DNA from: Actinomycetota bacterium
GTDB lineage: Bacteria; Actinomycetota; Thermoleophilia; RBG-16-64-13
Direction of reading: 5' to 3'
Length of the DNA stretch: 39,831 nucleotides
NCBI GenBank assembly: GCA_012729575.1
Contig: JAAYCW010000176.1
Span: 1 to 39,831, forward strand
Part shown: piece by piece, positions 27,024 to 35,058 of the stretch
Numbering within the stretch: position 1 is the first letter of the stretch
How the letters are laid out: each line of letters starts with the position of its first letter
The notes under the pieces: generated by a model
Told to the model about the DNA's origin: nothing
Databases searched by the model: none
The model's input: the letters and a program-made list of their open reading frames with translations, nothing else
Translations under genes and position numbers: made by a program

Positions 27024-28466
27024 ATGAGGGTACTCCTCGTACAACCCCGGCAGCGAAGACGTGCCGGTTTCAAGGCGGGGTTCCGCTCCATGGCTGTGGT
27101 GGAGCCCCTTGGCCTTGAGATGGTGGCGGCCGCCCTGCAGGACGAGCACGAGGTCGCGCTGATAGATCTCCTGCCGGGCGTTGATCTGGATAGGACCGTC
27201 GAACGGTTCTCTCCAGACGTCTGTGGCATAAGCTGCTCCTTCACGGTCGATGTCGACCGTTCACTGGAGATCGCGGCCGCGGTCAAGACTCTGAAGCCCA
27301 AGGCATTCGTCCTTGTGGGGGGGCACCACGCCTCACTCAACCCCACCGATTTCGCCGTGCCCTCGGTTGACGCCGTGGTGGTGGGTGAGGGTGAGGTGAC
27401 TACGCCCGCACTGGTACGAGGGTTGAGTCGCGGCGACGATCTTACTTCGGTCCCCGGACTGGTGCTTGCCACATCTGCCGGCCAGAGGGCCACGGGTCCA
27501 CGCCCCCTGGTAGCCGATCTGGATACGCTGCCCCTTGCCGCACGATCCTTGACTCGCGGGCTGCGGAAGAAGTATCACCTGGGCGTGCGGGGTCCTCTGG
27601 TCAGTCTGGAGACCTCGCGCGGGTGTCCGTATCGCTGCACTTTCTGCAGTGTGTGGCGGTTCCACCAGGGGAAGGTCCGTCTCAAGAGCCCGGAACGGGT
27701 GGTGGACGAGCTCGAAACGGTCGGGGGGAGGAACGTGTTCATCACCGACGATAACTTCCTGGCGAGTGTCCCTAGGGCGGATAAGATCGCCGATCTGTTG
27801 ATGGAGAGGGGCATCAGAAAACGGTTCATCTTCCAGGCTCGGACCGACTCTATCGCTCGTCACCCAGAGACGGTCGCCAAGCTGAGGGAGGCCGGGTTCG
27901 CCACCGTGTTCCTGGGCCTGGAGAAGATCGATGCCGAGGGCATGGCGAGCATCCACAAGTCCAATACCGTCGAAAGCAATGAGACGGCTCTGGCGGTGCT
28001 GAAGAAGGTGGGGGTGAATATCTTCGGCACGTTGATTGTCGACCCGGACTACGATGAAGGAGACTTCGGACGGCTCAGGGAGTACGTGCGCCGTCACGCC
28101 ATACCGAATGCCTGGTTCACCGTCCTCACCCCGCTTCCGGGTACGGCTCTCTTCGACGAGGTGAGGGAATTGCTGACTACGCGGGATTGGGAGATGTTCG
28201 ACCTGGCGCATGCGGTCTTGCCTACGAAGCTTGGATTGGAGCGCTTCTACCGGGAGTACGCACGGCTCTACACGGACGTCTATTCGCCTAAGGTGTTGGC
28301 GAGACGCACGTGGAATGCAGTGTTCAACCGGCAGGGCCGGAGCATCGGCAACCTGCCCGGCCCGGCTCTCATATGGAAGAGTCTGGAATCTTTGCGCTGC
28401 ATGACCGATCCACGGGAGTACCTGCTGGGGCACGCAAATGGGTCGAGCGTCTCGGGTGATCTTTGA
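27024..28466 (+). CDS. B12-binding-domain radical SAM protein
   Basis: N-terminal Rossmann-like B12-type domain (VLVGGHHASLNPTDF, VVVGEGEVT) and radical SAM motif SRGCPYRCTFCSVWRF (CxxxCxxC). Confidence 0.9.
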   Translation: MRVLLVQPRQRRRAGFKAGFRSMAVVEPLGLEMVAAALQDEHEVALIDLLPGVDLDRTVERFSPDVCGISCSFTVDVDRSLEIAAAVKTLKPKAFVLVGGHHASLNPTDFAVPSVDAVVVGEGEVTTPALVRGLSRGDDLTSVPGLVLATSAGQRATGPRPLVADLDTLPLAARSLTRGLRKKYHLGVRGPLVSLETSRGCPYRCTFCSVWRFHQGKVRLKSPERVVDELETVGGRNVFITDDNFLASVPRADKIADLLMERGIRKRFIFQARTDSIARHPETVAKLREAGFATVFLGLEKIDAEGMASIHKSNTVESNETALAVLKKVGVNIFGTLIVDPDYDEGDFGRLREYVRRHAIPNAWFTVLTPLPGTALFDEVRELLTTRDWEMFDLAHAVLPTKLGLERFYREYARLYTDVYSPKVLARRTWNAVFNRQGRSIGNLPGPALIWKSLESLRCMTDPREYLLGHANGSSVSGDL

Positions 28467-28509
28467 GGGAGATTCCGGGGTGCCGTCCTCGGAAGCGGAA
28501 GGAGGGATC

Positions 28510-28683
28510 ATGGCGCGTTGCGATGAGATGCGTGAGGGCGAGGTGTACTACTGCGAACACTGCGGTTTGGAGATCGAGGTCCTTGAAGAGTGCGTCCACG
28601 AAGAGGGGGAGGAGGCAGAGGAGGTTTGCCGCATAGAAGGCTTCGTCTGTTGCGGTGAGCCGTTGACGCTTCGGGAGGACTAG
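28510..28683 (+). CDS. Desulforedoxin-like 57-aa cysteine-rich protein with internal insertion
   Basis: MARCDEMREGEVYYCEHCGLEIEVLEECVHEEGEEAEEVCRIEGFVCCGEPLTLRED: EGEVYYCEHCGxxxEVLEE...VCCGEPL matches the desulforedoxin pattern (CxxC and CC). Confidence 0.7.
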   Translation: MARCDEMREGEVYYCEHCGLEIEVLEECVHEEGEEAEEVCRIEGFVCCGEPLTLRED

Positions 28684-28685
28684 AG

Positions 28686-29804
28686 TTGGCGAGATACACC
28701 GTCGGGTGGCTGCCTGGGGACGGGATCGGGCCGGAGGTGCTGGCGGCCGCGCGCGTGGTGTTGGATCGCCTCGGGTTCGACGCCGAGTACCGTGAGGCCG
28801 ACATCGGCTGGGAATGCTGGCGGCGGGAGGGGGATGCGTTTCCCCAAAGGACCATCGAGTTATTGAAGACCGTCGATGCGGCTCTCTTCGGGGCGATCAC
28901 CTCGAAGCCCTTGGGCGCGGCTGAGGCTGAGCTCAGTCCGTCACTGCAGGGGAAGGGTCTCACCTATCGGTCCCCGATCGTGCGGATGCGGCAGTCTTTC
29001 GATCTCTTCGTTTGCCTGAGACCCTGCAGGGCCTATCCGGCCAATCCACTCAACTACAGAGAGGGCATCGACCTGGTCATTTTTCGGGAGAACACGGAAG
29101 ACCTGTACGCGGGCGTGGAATTCCGGCCGGTACCGGAAGAGCTCGCCGGCGTGCTTGATAGGCTCTCGGAGAATTTCGCACCCTTCAGTGCCCTGGCGGA
29201 AGATGAATACGCGGTCTCCTGCAAATTGAACACCCGGGCGGGGTCGGAGCGTATCGCCCGGGAAGCCTTTAATTTCTCCAGGAAGCGCGGACGCAGGAAG
29301 GTCACAGTGGTGCACAAAGCCAACGTGGTGCGTGCCACGGATGGCATGTTCTTGGAGAGTGCTCGGCGGGTGGCCGAGGACTACCCGGATGTGATGATTG
29401 ACGACGCCAATATCGACGCGGTCTGCATGTGGCTGCTCAAGGATCCCTTCAACTATGACGTGCTCTTGGCTCCGAATCTGTACGGGGACATAGTCTCCGA
29501 TCTGTGCGCTCAGATGGTCGGCGGCTTGGGGTTTGGATGTTCGGGCAACATCGGCAGGGAGCTGGCCGTGTTCGAGCCCACCCACGGGTCGGCTCCGAAG
29601 TACTCCGGAATGAACAAGGTTAACCCCATAGCGGCCATCCTCGCGGCCAAGATGATGCTCGAGTGGCTGGGCGAGGTAGAGAAGGCCACTCGCTTGGAGG
29701 AGGCGGTGGCGGCGGTCATCGCCGAGGGCACCGTGCGCACTTATGACATGGGCGGAACAAGCACAACCGGCGAGATGGCGGAGGCGATCGCGAGCATACT
29801 GTGA
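28686..29804 (+). CDS. Isocitrate/isopropylmalate dehydrogenase family protein
   Basis: LPGDGIGPEV, FDLFVCLRPCRAYPANPLN, LVIFRENTEDLYAGVEF, VVHKANVVRATDGMF, NLYGDIVSDLCAQMVGGLGFGCSGNIG, FEPTHGSAPKYSGMNKVNP. TTG start. Confidence 0.9.
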   Translation: MARYTVGWLPGDGIGPEVLAAARVVLDRLGFDAEYREADIGWECWRREGDAFPQRTIELLKTVDAALFGAITSKPLGAAEAELSPSLQGKGLTYRSPIVRMRQSFDLFVCLRPCRAYPANPLNYREGIDLVIFRENTEDLYAGVEFRPVPEELAGVLDRLSENFAPFSALAEDEYAVSCKLNTRAGSERIAREAFNFSRKRGRRKVTVVHKANVVRATDGMFLESARRVAEDYPDVMIDDANIDAVCMWLLKDPFNYDVLLAPNLYGDIVSDLCAQMVGGLGFGCSGNIGRELAVFEPTHGSAPKYSGMNKVNPIAAILAAKMMLEWLGEVEKATRLEEAVAAVIAEGTVRTYDMGGTSTTGEMAEAIASIL

Positions 29805-29847
29805 GTCGCGGCTGAACCATTCGGAGGGCCTGGGAGGAGGAGGGGCT

Positions 29848-30780
29848 GTGAAGAAGACGACGGTTCTGCGTAAGGCCATCATGGAGCGGAGGGCGGTCAC
29901 CTTGCCGGGGGCGCACGACGCCTTCAGTGCCAGAGTGATCGAGCGGTGCGGGTTCGAGGGCGTCCAGGTGTCCGGATACGGGGTGGCGGGATCACTGCTG
30001 GCCAGGCCCGACGTGGGTTTGGTGCAGATGAAGGACGTCCTTGACGTCACCTGGAATATCGTGCAGGCGGTGGATATCCCTGTGATGGCCGACGTGGACA
30101 CCGGCGGGGGGAACGCCGTCAACGCGGCCTGGGTCATCGAAAGGCTAATCGCCCTGGGCGCAGCCGGCATGAACATCGAGGATCAAGTCTTTCCCAAGCG
30201 TTGTGGGCATATGGCGGGTAAAGAGGTCATCGACGCCGAGGAGATGGCCGGCAAGGTGAGGGCGTGCGCTGCGGTGCGAGACCGGCTCGACCCGGACTTC
30301 ATCATCAACGCCCGCACCGATGCTTTCGCCGGCTTGGGACTCGACGAGGCCGTGCGGCGCTGCAATCTATACTTGGAGGCCGGGGCCGACCTGGTCTTCG
30401 TCGACGGTATCAGGACTCGGGCGGATATCGAGCGGGCGGTCGGGGAGGTCAGAGGGCCGCTCTCGGTCAACCTGATGGATGGCATCAGTGGCATGAAGAC
30501 CGAGCTCATACCCATCACCGATCTGGCGGCCATGGGCGTGGGCCGCGTGTCCATCCCGGTAGCGTCGATCATGGTGATGCACAGAGCGCTGACGGATTTC
30601 TTCACAGCCCTTAGGGAATCTCCGACGGGCACGCTTCCCGGTCAGACTCAGTGGGTGACCTCCTTCGAAGAGTACACGGACTTCGTCGGTCTCAAGGATT
30701 ACAGGGCTCTGGAGGACGAGTATCTACCCAAGCAGCGCCTGCAGAGCAAGTACGGCGATGTTGAGAAGATAGTCGGATAG
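29848..30780 (+). CDS. Isocitrate lyase/PEP mutase family lyase (methylisocitrate lyase or dimethylmalate lyase-like)
   Basis: LPGAHDAFSARVIERCGFEGVQVSGYG, MADVDTGGGNAVNAA, AGMNIEDQVFPKRCGHMAGKEVI (KRCGH), FIINARTDAFAGLGLDEAVRR. GTG start after GGAGGAGG. Confidence 0.88.
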   Translation: MKKTTVLRKAIMERRAVTLPGAHDAFSARVIERCGFEGVQVSGYGVAGSLLARPDVGLVQMKDVLDVTWNIVQAVDIPVMADVDTGGGNAVNAAWVIERLIALGAAGMNIEDQVFPKRCGHMAGKEVIDAEEMAGKVRACAAVRDRLDPDFIINARTDAFAGLGLDEAVRRCNLYLEAGADLVFVDGIRTRADIERAVGEVRGPLSVNLMDGISGMKTELIPITDLAAMGVGRVSIPVASIMVMHRALTDFFTALRESPTGTLPGQTQWVTSFEEYTDFVGLKDYRALEDEYLPKQRLQSKYGDVEKIVG

Positions 30781-30858
30781 GATGGGAACGTAAACCAGTT
30801 GGGGTGCCATCCACGTGGAACACCCCGGCATCGCAGGCGCCTGCAAGGAGGGTCGGCC

Positions 30859-32151
30859 GTGGGGATGACCGTCGCTGAGAAGATCCTGGCCCGGGCGGCC
30901 GGACTGCCGCTCGTAGCAGCCGGGGATGTGGTGGAGCCAAGGGTGGATCTAGCCATGTCTCACGAGAACGCGGCGTTGGTGATGAACCAGTTCGCCCAGA
31001 TCTTCGAGGGAACGGGCAGGGGAGCCCGCGTGTGGGATGCGGAGAAGATAGCCATCATCTTCGATCACCGGGTGCCGGCCGAGACCTCGAAGACGGCTAC
31101 CAACCAGAAGAGGATCAGAGAGTTCGTGGCCGCTCAGGGAATCAGCAAGTTCCACGACGTCCGCTCCGACGAAGGAGGTATCTGCCACCAGATCCTGCCC
31201 GAGTACGGGTACGTGCACCCCGGCATGGTGGTGGTCGGCACCGACAGCCATACGTCCAGCCACGGGGCCCTAGGTGCGATGGCCATCGGGGTGGGTGCGA
31301 CCGACATGGCCGCCGTCTGGGCTTTGGGGCGTCTGGTGAACGTCGAAGTGCCGGCCACCATCAAGGTGGTGGCAGACGGGGAGTTCAGACCGGCCGTAGG
31401 ACCCAAGGATCTCATCCTCTATCTCATCGGGATGCTGTCCGCCGAAGGGGCGAACTTCCGGGTGATCGAATTCCACGGGCGGGCGATCAGGCACATGACC
31501 ATCTCGGGGCGGCTGGTCCTGTGCAACATGTCGGTCGAAGCGGGGGCGACCTGTGGCATAGTGCCGGCCGACGAGACGACCATCGACTACCTGCGAGAAG
31601 AAGCGGGGGTGTCCGACATCCTAACGCCCGTGCTGCCCGATGCGGACGCGGTCTACGAAGAGACCATAGAGATAGACGTGGCCCATGTGGAACCCCAAGT
31701 GGCTAAGCCGCACACCGTGGACAACGTGGCTCCGGTGACCGAGGTGGAGGGGGTCAAGGTCGACCAGATAGTCGTCGGTTCCTGCACGAACGGCCGTCTT
31801 GAGGACCTGGAGGCCGCTGCCGGCGTACTCCGGGACAGAAAGGTGGCTAAAGGTACGCGCATGTTGGTCTTTCCTGCGTCGTGGCGCATCTACAGGGAGG
31901 CCCTCCGGAGGGGGTATCTGGCCGATCTGATCGAGGCGGGGGCGGTGATAATGAACCCCGGCTGTGGGTGCTGTCTGGGCGTCCATCAGGGCGCTCTCGG
32001 GGATGGGGAGGTGGCACTCGCGACGACCAACCGCAACTTCAGAGGCCGGATGGGCAATCCGAATGCATCCGTCTACCTGGCTTCGCCGGTGACCGCCGCG
32101 GTGAGTGCTCTCCACGGCGTGATCACCGACCCAAGGAAAGGAGGGAGTTGA
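30859..32151 (+). CDS. Aconitase-superfamily dehydratase/isomerase large subunit (LeuC / homoaconitase / DmdA type)
   Basis: GTDSHTSSHGALGAMAIGVGATDMA, VVGSCTNGRLEDL and NPGCGCCLGVHQG ([4Fe-4S] Cys ligands). AAGGAGG precedes GTG 30859; ATG 30865 is the alternative. Confidence 0.9.
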   Translation: MGMTVAEKILARAAGLPLVAAGDVVEPRVDLAMSHENAALVMNQFAQIFEGTGRGARVWDAEKIAIIFDHRVPAETSKTATNQKRIREFVAAQGISKFHDVRSDEGGICHQILPEYGYVHPGMVVVGTDSHTSSHGALGAMAIGVGATDMAAVWALGRLVNVEVPATIKVVADGEFRPAVGPKDLILYLIGMLSAEGANFRVIEFHGRAIRHMTISGRLVLCNMSVEAGATCGIVPADETTIDYLREEAGVSDILTPVLPDADAVYEETIEIDVAHVEPQVAKPHTVDNVAPVTEVEGVKVDQIVVGSCTNGRLEDLEAAAGVLRDRKVAKGTRMLVFPASWRIYREALRRGYLADLIEAGAVIMNPGCGCCLGVHQGALGDGEVALATTNRNFRGRMGNPNASVYLASPVTAAVSALHGVITDPRKGGS

Positions 32152-32152
32152 G

Positions 32153-32650
32153 GTGGCCAAGGTTGTCCTTAGGCTCGGCGACGACGTCTCGACCGACGCG
32201 ATCTACCCGGGGCGCTTCATGGCCACGGTGTTACCCACCGAGACACCCCAGCATTGTTTCGCCGACCACGTCGAGTTCAACAAGAAGCTCGTGCAGGGAG
32301 AGGTAGCCCCCGGCAGCGTGGTGGTGGCCGGGCGGAATTTCGGCACCGGGTCCAGCCGGGAGCAGGCGGCTTCTTGTCTCAAGGGCTGGGACCTAGTCGT
32401 TGTGGCGCACAATTATTCGCGGATATTCTTGCAGAACGCGGTGAACCTGGGGCTGCGCCTGGTGGTGTGTTCGGCGCTCGAGGCGGACGAAGGCGATGAA
32501 CTCGAGTTCACACCCCATACCGTGGTGAATCAGACCACAGTTAGGACCTACCCCATCGAGCCCTTGCCGCGCGCCCGGTTGGCCATTGTCGAGGCCGGCG
32601 GTCTCATCCCGTACGTGCGTATGAAGCTGCTCGAGGAGCGGTTGGATTAG
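32153..32650 (+). CDS. Aconitase-superfamily small (swivel) subunit (LeuD / DmdB type)
   Basis: LGDDVSTDAIYPGRFM, VAGRNFGTGSSREQAASCLKGWDLVVVAHNYSRIFLQNAVNLGL. Confidence 0.9.
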   Translation: MAKVVLRLGDDVSTDAIYPGRFMATVLPTETPQHCFADHVEFNKKLVQGEVAPGSVVVAGRNFGTGSSREQAASCLKGWDLVVVAHNYSRIFLQNAVNLGLRLVVCSALEADEGDELEFTPHTVVNQTTVRTYPIEPLPRARLAIVEAGGLIPYVRMKLLEERLD

Positions 32651-32730
32651 TGTGTCGCCGTGACCGTTTCCTATCGCCCGGTTGTCTGTTGCCGGATGCC
32701 GGCGAGAGGGGAGGGCGCTTGCTGCTCGGT

Positions 32731-32754
32731 TGTGCCGCCGCGCGCGGCGGCACA
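32731..32754. terminator. Perfect 24-bp palindrome between convergent genes; candidate bidirectional terminator
   Basis: TGTGCCGCCGCGCGCGGCGGCACA is its own reverse complement; lies between the stops at 32650 (+) and 32770 (-). No T-tract. Confidence 0.55.
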
Positions 32755-32769
32755 GCGATGAAGTCGGAA

Positions 32770-33657
32770 TCAGGACCGCGTATCGGAGGTGTCCTTCACG
32801 GCGGCATCGGTGTTGGCGCCATTGTTGCCGGCGCCGTTGGAGTGGTTGGAGGGCCAGAATCTCCACCAAGGCCTCTTGACGGCCTTGAGGATCTCGGCCT
32901 CGGGTTCCTCGAGCCGGAAGTACGGTATGAGCAGGTCTTCCATCTTGTATAAGCCCTTAGGCTTACCTTCGAGGTTCTTAAGGGCGAACAGCATGCCGTT
33001 ACCGAAGGCTTCGCGGGATATGGATTCGTGCCTCAGGCGTATGGTTTGATACGGGAACCCGAATAAGATCTCATGGACCCCGATTATCCCGCCGGCCCGG
33101 ATGGACTTGATGCTCTCCTCAGGAAGTTCCAGCGTGCTGGCAATCAGCTTGGCCGTCCCGGAAATGTCGGCCTTCTGTCTGAAATGCTCCTCCACCACCT
33201 CGATGTCGGTGTACGGAGCGATCTTCTTGAGGATCTGGGCTGCGATGATGAGGAAGTTGATGCCCAGGGTGATGTTCGGTGAGTGCATCACTGTCGTTCG
33301 GTCGGCCAGTGACTGGAGGAAACCCAACTGTAGAGGAGAGTATTGAGAGACCGCCGAGACGATGCCGATGCCGCGTGCTGCCGCGGCCTCACCGTAGTAA
33401 TCGAGCGCCTCCTCCGACGCAAAATCGACTACGAAGTCGACGGGGTGTGCATCGAGTAGCTCGGCCGCCGTGAATTCATCCTTGCGGTAGATCATACCCG
33501 GCTCATCCGAGATGACGCCCAGGTATTCCGGCACCGACCGGTGTTCAAGCACGCCCGATCGCCGTATTACCCATTGGAGGTTCGTTTCCTTGGACTCGAG
33601 CAGGACCCTAGCCACAGAACGTCCAGCCCTACCGAACCCCATGAGGCCGACCTTCAT
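32770..33657 (-). CDS. DapB-like (dihydrodipicolinate reductase-fold) oxidoreductase
   Basis: MKVGLMGFGRAGRSVARVLL (Rossmann), DFASEEAL, MHSPNITLGINFLI, EEHFRQKADISGTAKLIA, RAGGIIGVHEILFGFPYQTIRLRHESISREAFGNGMLFA. Confidence 0.75.
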   Translation of the reverse strand: MKVGLMGFGRAGRSVARVLLESKETNLQWVIRRSGVLEHRSVPEYLGVISDEPGMIYRKDEFTAAELLDAHPVDFVVDFASEEALDYYGEAAAARGIGIVSAVSQYSPLQLGFLQSLADRTTVMHSPNITLGINFLIIAAQILKKIAPYTDIEVVEEHFRQKADISGTAKLIASTLELPEESIKSIRAGGIIGVHEILFGFPYQTIRLRHESISREAFGNGMLFALKNLEGKPKGLYKMEDLLIPYFRLEEPEAEILKAVKRPWWRFWPSNHSNGAGNNGANTDAAVKDTSDTRS

Positions 33658-33750
33658 GCTCTCCTCCTTCAGTTACGGTCGTGGCGCTCACGAGGAGATG
33701 CCGGGAGGTCTGCGGTAGAGCCGCATGACCCGGCGTGAGCAGCCACGCCT

Positions 33751-33820
33751 CTGTGGACGATGCCGAAGACGGCGTACGGCACATGCCCTTCGTCGACGAC
33801 GCATCCCCCGCAGTCCACAG
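33751..33820. other. Candidate long imperfect stem-loop in the divergent dapB-like/hisG intergenic region
   Basis: CTGTGGAC-GATGC-CGAAG...GGC on the 5' side pairs with GCC-CTTCG...GCATC...GTCCACAG on the 3' side (about 21 bp with two bulges). Confidence 0.4.
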
Positions 33821-33914
33821 CCCCTGGCGCCACCCGCGACTGGGAGGACATACATGACTTTGTATATCACACCAGGGGCATTCAGCGCCATAGGTGGCCG
33901 CTGTGGCACCGGGT

Positions 33915-33920
33915 TATAAT
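33915..33920 (+). promoter_or_regulatory. Candidate -10 hexamer TATAAT upstream of hisG
   Basis: Perfect TATAAT 41 bp before ATG 33961; no good -35 hexamer at 16-18 bp spacing. Confidence 0.35.
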
Positions 33921-33960
33921 GCCGGGGATTGAGTCGCGCACACGCCAGAGAGAGTCCATC

Positions 33961-34830
33961 ATGATCCTTAAACTTGGTATTCCGAAGGGCAGCCTGGAGA
34001 ACGCCACCGTCGACCTGTTTCGGCGGGCGGGCTACAACATGACGACTTCAAGCCGCTCCTACTTCCCGGTGATCGACGATCCGGAGATCGAATGTCTGCT
34101 GATCAGGGCCCAGGAGATGGCCCGCTACGTGGAGAACGGCGTGCTCGACGCCGGGATCACCGGGTTGGATTGGGTGCAGGAGAATGGAGCGTCCATACAA
34201 CCGGTGTGCGATCTGGTGTATGCGAAGCAGAGTTTCGGCAAGGTTCGTTGGGTGTTGGCGGTCCCTGCGGCTTCCGAGGTGCAGAGCGTTGAGGATCTGG
34301 AGGGCAAGATCATCGCCACCGAATTGGTCGCCACCACGAAGCGTTATCTGGCGGAGAAGGGGGTGAACGCCAAGGTGGAGTTCAGTTGGGGCGCCACTGA
34401 GGTCAAGCCACCGGAACTGGCGGACGCCATCGTGGAAGTCACCGAGACGGGCAGTTCTCTCAGGGCCAACAAGCTCCGTATCGTGGAGACCGTCCTGGAA
34501 TCGAACACCCAACTCATCGCCAACAGAGACGCATGGGAGGACTGTGACAAGCGGCGCAAGCTCGAAGACATAGCCATGCTCCTTCAGGGGGCGATAGCCG
34601 CTTTGGCCAAAGTCGGTCTCATGCTGAACATCCGGCGGACCGACTTGGATGCGGTCCTCAGCGTGCTGCCCGCCTTACAGCGACCGACGATATCGTCGTT
34701 GAGCGATGAGGAGTGGCTGGCCGTGAACACCATCGTCGATGAGTCGGTCGTGCGCGAGATCATCCCTCGTCTGAAGGAAGCGGGAGCTCAGGGGATAGTG
34801 GAGTTCCCCCTGAACAAGATCGTGATGTAG
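33961..34830 (+). CDS. hisG: ATP phosphoribosyltransferase (long form)
   Basis: [71 protein letters not shown]-terminal regulatory-like domain ([26 protein letters not shown]). Confidence 0.94.
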   Translation: MILKLGIPKGSLENATVDLFRRAGYNMTTSSRSYFPVIDDPEIECLLIRAQEMARYVENGVLDAGITGLDWVQENGASIQPVCDLVYAKQSFGKVRWVLAVPAASEVQSVEDLEGKIIATELVATTKRYLAEKGVNAKVEFSWGATEVKPPELADAIVEVTETGSSLRANKLRIVETVLESNTQLIANRDAWEDCDKRRKLEDIAMLLQGAIAALAKVGLMLNIRRTDLDAVLSVLPALQRPTISSLSDEEWLAVNTIVDESVVREIIPRLKEAGAQGIVEFPLNKIVM

Positions 34831-34848
34831 GCTGGATGGTGATGTGGA

Positions 34849-34874
34849 GGCGCTGGGGCTGGAGCCCCAGCGCC
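34849..34874 (+). terminator. Perfect 12-bp inverted repeat downstream of hisG
   Basis: GGCGCTGGGGCT-GG-AGCCCCAGCGCC, 19 nt after the hisG stop. No T-tract follows. Confidence 0.5.
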
Positions 34875-35058
34875 CCGCTCATGGGCAACAGCAGGTGCTG
34901 CCTTGTCACACCGACCGGAGGCCGGTACACCGGGTCCTGGTGAGGTCGCCGGGCTGAGTCTTCGATAAGCGGTTGGGCCGGACTCGATCCGCGACTTGAG
35001 GCGCACCGTTGCTCTGATGATAGCGGCAAATCGTCTCGCGCAGGTGGGTGGAGGTTGC

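Noticed and set aside
27333-30176. Minus-strand ORFs (392 and 411 aa) opposite the radical SAM and dehydrogenase genes
   Set aside because: Antisense to well-supported plus-strand genes, no family motifs.
33895-33915. T-box-like GTGGCACCGGG upstream of hisG
   Set aside because: Lies before the candidate -10, lacks the full AGGGTGGNACCGCG consensus and has no specifier-loop architecture I could identify.
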